DNA from: Actinomycetaceae bacterium
GTDB taxonomy: Bacteria > Actinomycetota > Actinomycetes > Actinomycetales > Actinomycetaceae
Direction: 5' to 3'
Assembly (NCBI GenBank): GCA_030538185.1
Contig: JAUNUK010000001.1
Coordinates: 422,296 to 486,295, forward strand
DNA: 64,000 nucleotides
Shown here: piece by piece, positions 58,916 to 64,000 of the stretch
Layout: every line of letters begins with the position of its first letter
How positions within the stretch are numbered: position 1 is the first letter of the stretch
Notes under the pieces: generated by a model
What the model was told of the DNA's origin: nothing
Database searches by the model: none
What the model saw: the letters and a program-made list of their open reading frames with translations, nothing else
Translations under genes and position numbers: made by a program

Positions 58916-60241
58916 TTATTCGCTTAGGGTTTGGGCGTAGGCGGGGAGGTCGAGGTTGCCGTTGCCCGATAGGCCGATGACGATGACCTCTCCGTCTTGA
59001 GCCTGGCCAGACTTGATGTAGTCCAAGGCGCCAGCAATCGCGTGGGTGGATTCAGGGGCAGGGATGATGCCTTCGGCGCGGGCGAACTCGATGCCGGCAG
59101 CGAAGGTCTGATCTTGGGGCAAGGCAATGGCTTCCATGAGTCCCAGGTTGATTGCGTGCGACAAGATTGGCGCCATCCCGTGATAGCGAAGGCCCCCAGC
59201 GTGGATCGGGTCAGGCACGAAATCGGTGCCTAGTGTGTACATCTTCAACAGGGGTGTTGTGTTGGAGGTGTCGCCAAAGTCGTAGCGGTACTCGCCTTGA
59301 GTGATGGACGGGCAAGCCGCAGGTTCGACTGCAACCAGGCGGGTTTTCGTGCCCTCGCGCAGGTTTTGGCCGAGGAACGGTGCTGACAGGCCGCCCAGGT
59401 TTGACCCTCCACCGGCGCAACCAAAGACGATGTCGGCTCCTTTTTCGCCAGCGGCCTTGAGCTGTTCGATGGCCTCTTGTCCAATCACAGACTGGTGAAT
59501 GACGACGTGGTTGAGCACAGAACCCAGAGAATAGTGGGCGTTCGGGTCCTTCACAGCGACCTCAATGGCTTCAGAGATGGCCATGCCCAAAGACCCCGAT
59601 GTGTCCGGGAAATCCACGCGCATTTTGCGCCCTGATTCGGTCCTGTCCGAGGGGGAGGAATAGCACGAAGCCCCGTAGGTTTCCATCTGCATGCGGCGGT
59701 AAGGCTTGGCGTCAAAGGATGAGCGTACCTGATAGACCTCACATTCGAGGTCGAAAAGCGCACAAGCCATCGCCAGGGAGGCGCCCCACTGGCCAGCCCC
59801 TGTTTCTGTCGTCAGCTTTGTGGTGCCCTCAATGGCGTTGTAATACGCCTGGGCGACGGCAGAGTTAGGCTTATGTGAACCTGCGGGCGAGACGCCCTCG
59901 TATTTGAAATATAGCCGGGCTTTGGTGCCTAAGCGCTGTTCAAGCCTGGCAGCACGGATCAGAGGCGAGGGCCTCCACTGGGAGTAAATCTCACGCACGG
60001 GTGCGGGAATCTCAATGTAGCGTTCCGTGGAAAACTCTTGTGCAATCAAGGCCTTGGCAAAAAGAGGCTCAAGTTCTTCAGGTTTGATTGGCTCCCGGGT
60101 TCCAGGGTTCAGGTGTGGGGGCACAGCTTCAGGCAGATCCGCCATGACGTTATACCAATGAGTCGGAACCTCAGAAGGTACGGCATACCCCTGGACTCCC
60201 AGGTCCTTATTCGTGGACGGATTGGCATTGCTGCTCGTCAT
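58916..60241 (-). CDS. TrpB-like (TrpB2-type) pyridoxal phosphate synthase
   Basis: A 441-residue PLP enzyme of the TrpB2 subgroup, longer at the N-terminus than classical TrpB (about 400). Motifs: PLP-lysine [21 protein letters not shown], and the phosphate-binding [10 protein letters not shown]. TrpB2 proteins make tryptophan from indole and serine or deaminate serine; no trpA or other trp gene is nearby, so a salvage or stand-alone role is plausible. AAGGAG precedes the ATG. It is the first of two unrelated minus-strand genes here. Confidence 0.92.
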   Translation of the reverse strand: MTSSNANPSTNKDLGVQGYAVPSEVPTHWYNVMADLPEAVPPHLNPGTREPIKPEELEPLFAKALIAQEFSTERYIEIPAPVREIYSQWRPSPLIRAARLEQRLGTKARLYFKYEGVSPAGSHKPNSAVAQAYYNAIEGTTKLTTETGAGQWGASLAMACALFDLECEVYQVRSSFDAKPYRRMQMETYGASCYSSPSDRTESGRKMRVDFPDTSGSLGMAISEAIEVAVKDPNAHYSLGSVLNHVVIHQSVIGQEAIEQLKAAGEKGADIVFGCAGGGSNLGGLSAPFLGQNLREGTKTRLVAVEPAACPSITQGEYRYDFGDTSNTTPLLKMYTLGTDFVPDPIHAGGLRYHGMAPILSHAINLGLMEAIALPQDQTFAAGIEFARAEGIIPAPESTHAIAGALDYIKSGQAQDGEVIVIGLSGNGNLDLPAYAQTLSE

Positions 60242-60292
60242 GACTACTCCTTATCTTTGTGTGCAATCAAACCTAATCCTAGATGTGTAGTA

Positions 60293-61390
60293 CTAGTTGG
60301 CAGGGTTCGTCTCACCTAGTGGAACCGCTATCTCTTGTGTCGCATCATTGTCGCCATCTTCTACCACGTCATTTGTATGTGCCGCATCATCTGCGTGTTC
60401 TTCGCCCTCGGCAATAGTCCTTTCAAAAGACTCGACCGTAACTGATGTGTCGCGTTCGATGCCCACGAAAGAGGCATCTCCAATATGTGCGAACAGGTCT
60501 TCAAGCATTGACTGGGCGTCGGCAATAATAGTGGCGTCTTTTGTTTGGACGCCGTGGAGCAACCAGTCGAGCAAAGCAAGTTCACCGTACAATTCTGCGC
60601 GTTTTTGTAGATAGGGATCGGCTCCATCATGCCTAGCCAGGTGGTATGCCTCAAATACTCGCTCTGTGAGTCCCTCGGGAGCTTCTGAAACCAGCCACGC
60701 CAGATCTTTAGCGGGATCCCCAATTTGGGCCTTATTGAAATCGGTCATTCCTACGACATGGTTATCCGTGACAAAGAGGGAATCGCTGCGCAGTTGAGAG
60801 TGGATGGTGACTGTTTTGAAACGCCACCAAGAGGACTCCTCAAGGGCTTCTTCCCAGCGCTGGAGCAATGCGGGAGGAACCGAACCAGTTGCAGCCGCCT
60901 CATCCAGTTTCGACATCAGATCCTGACGGGTTTCTTCCGATGAATATGAAGGCATGCCCAGGTTTTCAATAAACGAGGGAGGCAGTTCGTGCAAGGAAGA
61001 GATCGTGCGTCCCAGGTCGGCAGTCAGGGGAGAGGAAGGCTCCAGTGTTGAAAGATCGAGAGTGTCACCTGGCAGGCTGCGGTAGACCATGGCGCGCTTA
61101 CCTTCTGGAAGGGAGGAATAGCCCTGGGGGCGCGGAACATCGAAAGAAATTCCGTGGGCGTCCCTGTAGGTGGCAAGTTGCCGAATGAAAGAGACCTCTG
61201 TGTCCATGGCGCGCGCGGCAATGTCGTGAAGGGGCGCCACAACCAACCATTTGCGCCCCTGATCGTCAAGCAAGCCGGTCGTTTGGTAATCCTTGCTGGT
61301 GGATTGCGGTGGGCGCAGGGCCACGATATTTAAACCCGCAACGGCACCGGCGGCCAAAGCTGCGAGGTGGAATAGCGATCGTTCTTTCAC
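60293..61390 (-). CDS. Phosphotransferase-fold protein with altered catalytic loop
   Basis: A 365-residue protein with an aminoglycoside/macrolide-phosphotransferase-like fold preceded by a hydrophobic N-terminal segment. The catalytic loop HGDLxxxN reads HSQLRSDSL and lacks both the Asp and the Asn, while the metal-side TDFNKAQIGDPAKDLAWL region is kept. A tail rich in Glu/Asp follows. Related proteins occur near the AdnAB locus in other actinobacteria; a kinase activity is doubtful. The GTG start lacks a ribosome site but has TAGGCT six bases upstream. Confidence 0.8.
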   Translation of the reverse strand: MKERSLFHLAALAAGAVAGLNIVALRPPQSTSKDYQTTGLLDDQGRKWLVVAPLHDIAARAMDTEVSFIRQLATYRDAHGISFDVPRPQGYSSLPEGKRAMVYRSLPGDTLDLSTLEPSSPLTADLGRTISSLHELPPSFIENLGMPSYSSEETRQDLMSKLDEAAATGSVPPALLQRWEEALEESSWWRFKTVTIHSQLRSDSLFVTDNHVVGMTDFNKAQIGDPAKDLAWLVSEAPEGLTERVFEAYHLARHDGADPYLQKRAELYGELALLDWLLHGVQTKDATIIADAQSMLEDLFAHIGDASFVGIERDTSVTVESFERTIAEGEEHADDAAHTNDVVEDGDNDATQEIAVPLGETNPAN

Positions 61391-61598
61391 ATCTTCAGCC
61401 TAAACGCTGGGCCCATGGTTTGAAAGAAGGCGTGCCTATGCAAGGAAAGGAGGCGTGCGTTAGGAGGCAAAATGATATTGTGAAACAAATTGTTAGGACA
61501 AACTTGATCCAAGTTCCCTCTTTGATGTAAATTGATATTCCATGATGCTTGACAAAGGTGTTTGCAGCATTTAAGACTATTATCGTGCGGGAGCTATC
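61391..61598. promoter_or_regulatory. Divergent promoter region of the Tad operon
   Basis: This 208-base AT-rich gap separates the minus-strand phosphotransferase-like gene from the tad genes. TTGACA at 61549-61554 is a good -35, and TAAGAC about 17 bases downstream is a fair -10 for the tad operon. On the other strand TAGGCT at 61397-61402, six bases from the GTG at 61390, is a leaderless -10. No gene was seen. Confidence 0.5.
61397..61402 (-). promoter_or_regulatory. -10 box of the phosphotransferase-like gene, leaderless arrangement
   Basis: Minus-strand TAGGCT, six bases (GAAGAT), then GTG at 61390. Confidence 0.6.
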
Positions 61599-62822
61599 GT
61601 GACAGTAGCTTTGGAATCTCAAGTGCGGGAACGGATCCTCAAGAACGACATCGACCCAAGGGATCGCCACCAGGTCGTGGATCTTATTCAGGATTCGATT
61701 GCCCAGTGGCAAACCCTCTCCGATGCTGGGCATGTGCCTCCCATTGAGGATCCTCACCGCGCTGCCCAAGACCTCCTGGCTGCGTTTACTGGATACGGCC
61801 AGCTCCAACCGCTTTTAGAGGATCCAGATATTGAAGAAATTTGGATCAATTCTGCCTCCAGGATTTTTATTTCGAGGGCGGGGCGCACCGAACTCACCAC
61901 CGTGGTGATGACGCAAGAGGAAGTTGAAACCCTAGTTGAACGCATGTTGCGTTCCTCGGGAAGACGCCTGGATTATTCCTCACCCTTCGTTGATGCCGCC
62001 TTGCCAACAGGTGAGCGCCTACACGTTGTCATCCCACCGGTGACCAGTGGGGCGTGGGCGGTAAATATCCGCAAACACATTGTGCGCACCCGTAAACTCG
62101 CTGACCTGGTGCATCTGGGGGAGTTAACTCCGCCAACTGCCCAATTCTTACGTGCCTCAGTCAAGGCTGGATTGAACATCGTGGTCTCAGGGGCCACTCA
62201 GGCCGGCAAAACCACTTTAGTTAGGGCACTTGCCGGTTCCATCCCCAGCACTCAACGCGTCATCACCTGTGAAGAGGTTTTTGAACTAGCTTTGAATCAC
62301 CGAGACGTCGTGGCAATGCAGACCAGGCAGTCGTCTATCGAAGGCTTCGGAGAGATCACCTTGCGCAGGCTAGTGGTTGAGGCCCTGCGCATGCGCCCCG
62401 AACGCATCATTATCGGAGAGGTCAGAGGGGCGGAAGCTTTAGATATGCTGATTGGATTGAATGCTGGGGTGCCGGGCATGTCGACAATTCACGCCAATTC
62501 TGCTCGCGAAGCTCTCAATAAGCTGTGTACCTTGCCTCTCTTGGCTGGGGAAAACGTGACGGATTCCTTCGTGGTCCCAACCGTTGCTCAGGCTATTGAC
62601 CTGGTTGTGCATGTGGAACGCGATATCCAATCACATCGTCAAGTTGTTGAGATTCTTGGTGTCACAGGCCGCGTGGAAGGTTCTCAGATTGAAGCGACTG
62701 AGCTTTTCGCTATGCGCAACGGACGATTACGTCGTTCGACAGGCACTTTGGAAAGCCATGCCCGATTCGCGAAAGTGGGCGAGGATCTGGGACAGCTTTT
62801 GAAGCATGAGGAGGCACTATGA
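61599..62822 (+). CDS. tadA: TadA/CpaF-type secretion ATPase
   Basis: A 407-residue type II/IV secretion ATPase that powers Flp/Tad pilus assembly. The N-terminal part has LLEDPDIEEIWINSASRIFI, then Walker A GATQAGKTT (about 200), the Asp-box-like CEEVFEL, Walker B RIIIGEVRGAEA and the His-box MSTIHANSA. GGGAG lies six bases before the GTG start. It overlaps tadB (ATGA), and tadC follows, forming the start of a Tad operon that continues beyond the window. Confidence 0.93.
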   Translation: MTVALESQVRERILKNDIDPRDRHQVVDLIQDSIAQWQTLSDAGHVPPIEDPHRAAQDLLAAFTGYGQLQPLLEDPDIEEIWINSASRIFISRAGRTELTTVVMTQEEVETLVERMLRSSGRRLDYSSPFVDAALPTGERLHVVIPPVTSGAWAVNIRKHIVRTRKLADLVHLGELTPPTAQFLRASVKAGLNIVVSGATQAGKTTLVRALAGSIPSTQRVITCEEVFELALNHRDVVAMQTRQSSIEGFGEITLRRLVVEALRMRPERIIIGEVRGAEALDMLIGLNAGVPGMSTIHANSAREALNKLCTLPLLAGENVTDSFVVPTVAQAIDLVVHVERDIQSHRQVVEILGVTGRVEGSQIEATELFAMRNGRLRRSTGTLESHARFAKVGEDLGQLLKHEEAL

Positions 62823-63706
62823 GCCTCGTGGTCGGCTTGCTTGCAGGGTGTGCAGTGGGTTTTTTGTGGTGGGCTATGGCCTTTCCGATAAGAGTTAGGC
62901 CAACGCGGCAACAAGGTCCTTTACCTTCCCGAGGGCGCGCAGTCCTGGCTGCGAAGCTTCGGGATCTGTGCGTCCAGGCAGGGCACCCATCCTTGAGGGC
63001 ACACACCTTCGTTCTGGTATCACTGGGCATTGCAATCTTGGCCGGGGGCCTCACCTTCCTGGTGTCATCCCACATGTTGTTGGCACTCATTGTGTCTTTC
63101 ATCGCCAGCGCTGCGCCAACACTGTTCCTGGTTTCCGCTGCTGCCCAAAGGCGTAAAACCATGCGAGAGACCTGGCCTGAAGTCATCGAACACATTATCT
63201 CTGGGGTACGTGCGGGTATGAGTTTGGGCGAAACCTTATCCACATTGGCAGAAACCGGGCCTGCGTGCATCAGAGGCGATATGCGTTCTTTCGTGGGGGA
63301 ATACTCCGCCACGGGAAGATTTGACTCGGCATTGAAACAGGCGAAGGCCAGTTTCGCCGATCCTGTGGCAGACCGTGTATTTGAGGCTATCCGTCTGGCA
63401 GACGCAGCAGGTGGCGTCCATCTGGTGTCCCTCCTTGAGGATCTTGCCTTTATGCTCCGTGAAGAACAGCGAACCCGCCGCGAGGTAGAGGCACGCCAGT
63501 CGTGGACCATCACGGGGGCGCGTTTGGCGGCTGCAGCCCCGTGGGCCGTGTTGGGCTTACTTATGATGCGTGAGGATGCTGCAACGCTCTATGCCACCTC
63601 AACCGGATCAACGGTTATGGCAATAGGTGTGGTGGTAACAGCGCTGGCCTACGGGATGATGCTGAGACTCGGCCGCTTGCCGGATAGCCCAAGGACGCTG
63701 CGATGA
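62819..63706 (+). CDS. tadB: TadB-type inner-membrane platform protein
   Basis: A 295-residue type II secretion F-domain protein: an N-terminal helix, a second helix pair (FVLVSLGIAILAGGLTFLVS), the F-domain with EVIEHIISGVRAGMSLGETL and DSALKQAKASFADPVADRVFEAIRLAD, and two C-terminal helices. The position between TadA and a second F-type protein fits TadB. It overlaps both neighbours by four bases. Confidence 0.9.
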   Translation: MSLVVGLLAGCAVGFLWWAMAFPIRVRPTRQQGPLPSRGRAVLAAKLRDLCVQAGHPSLRAHTFVLVSLGIAILAGGLTFLVSSHMLLALIVSFIASAAPTLFLVSAAAQRRKTMRETWPEVIEHIISGVRAGMSLGETLSTLAETGPACIRGDMRSFVGEYSATGRFDSALKQAKASFADPVADRVFEAIRLADAAGGVHLVSLLEDLAFMLREEQRTRREVEARQSWTITGARLAAAAPWAVLGLLMMREDAATLYATSTGSTVMAIGVVVTALAYGMMLRLGRLPDSPRTLR

Positions 63707-64000
63707 GCCCGATTGTTTTGAGTGTTACAGGGGGTGCAGCCCTGTTCGCAGGTGCTTCATTACTGCTTTTCACCTGGTGGGATACTGCCACCTACCCTTG
63801 GGAGCGTGTGGGCCCCTATGTGAGATCAAGGCAAGACGTGGGTCCAATGGATGCGAACAGGGACGTGGGAACACGCGTGAGACGGGGCATTATTGCGCTC
63901 TTGTCCCGTCTGGGTTCGACAACTTCAAGCGTGGAAAGACGCATAAGTCTGGCAGGGTCCCGTCAAGTTGTAGGAGATATTCGACTGGCACAACTGCTGG
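63703..64000 (+). CDS. tadC: TadC-type platform protein, 3' end outside window
   Basis: The frame starts at ATG 63703, overlapping the tadB stop, and stays open to the window end (99 codons). The visible part has an N-terminal helix (SVTGGAALFAGASLLLFTWW), a charged linker and RRGIIALLSRLGSTTSSVER, which resemble the start of a second T2SF-type Tad platform protein. Assignment to TadC rests mainly on position. Confidence 0.7.
   Translation, partial: MSPIVLSVTGGAALFAGASLLLFTWWDTATYPWERVGPYVRSRQDVGPMDANRDVGTRVRRGIIALLSRLGSTTSSVERRISLAGSRQVVGDIRLAQLL

Overview
The window comes from a high-to-moderate GC actinobacterium, most likely a member of Actinomycetaceae or a close relative. This rests on actinobacterial marker families (DUF3017 after purH, DUF3117, DUF3107, the DUF1003/MgtE-N/Mrp/O-methyltransferase neighbourhood, the AdnAB helicase-nuclease pair), LAxTG-type wall anchors, many apparently leaderless genes and tight ATGA overlaps. 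The genus cannot be fixed from sequence alone. No rRNA, tRNA, CRISPR array, transposase or prophage was recognised.

Layout: the end of purH and a DUF3017 membrane protein (1-1.75 kb); two tandem paralogous wall-anchored surface proteins (1.8-5.75 kb, minus strand); a central-carbon block icd, eukaryote-type double-length pfk, pgi, a family 4 glycosyltransferase and mdh (6-13.9 kb); a PEBP protein; a galK / eukaryote-type UGPase / aldose epimerase operon (14.8-18.5 kb, minus); a secreted protein of unknown function; an AbiEi/DUF559-like gene bracketed by two near-identical 61-bp palindromes (20.3-21.3 kb); purU; a 1424-residue wall-anchored protein (22.4-26.7 kb); a one-carbon pair glyA-folD followed by an orphan-looking Dam methylase with no canonical start codon (26.9-29.9 kb); deoC, xthA, a 2H phosphoesterase, a DeoR regulator, manC and a phosphohexomutase-like protein with degenerate active-site loops (30-36 kb); a conserved housekeeping block (LOG, DUF3117, O-methyltransferase, Mrp, acyltransferase-SGNH, DUF1003, MgtE-N/CBS, TetR, PHP, PepP, DEAD helicase; 36-48.6 kb); a CWB2 cell-wall protein; ferritin-like, DUF3107, adnA-adnB; a TrpB2-type synthase; a phosphotransferase-fold protein; and the start of a Tad pilus operon (61.6 kb to the end).

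Two window-wide patterns are the main discoveries. First, the octamer CGAGGGCG occurs about 48 times by eye on both strands, roughly one per 1.3 kb, often extended to ATT(T/G)CCGAGGGCG. It crosses reading frames and also lies between genes. Its density and balanced orientation resemble the DNA uptake sequences of Neisseria and Pasteurellaceae, although a Chi-like site for AdnAB remains possible. Second, at least eight genes without a Shine-Dalgarno sequence share the same architecture: a TANNNT box, exactly six bases, then ATG or GTG. This puts the transcription start at the first base of the start codon.

The genes are mostly housekeeping and metabolism. Glycolysis and TCA enzymes are grouped, the galactose genes form a coupled operon without galT, surface proteins carry a shared proline-rich spacer and LAxTG signal, and the accessory genes are few (AbiEi-like, Dam).
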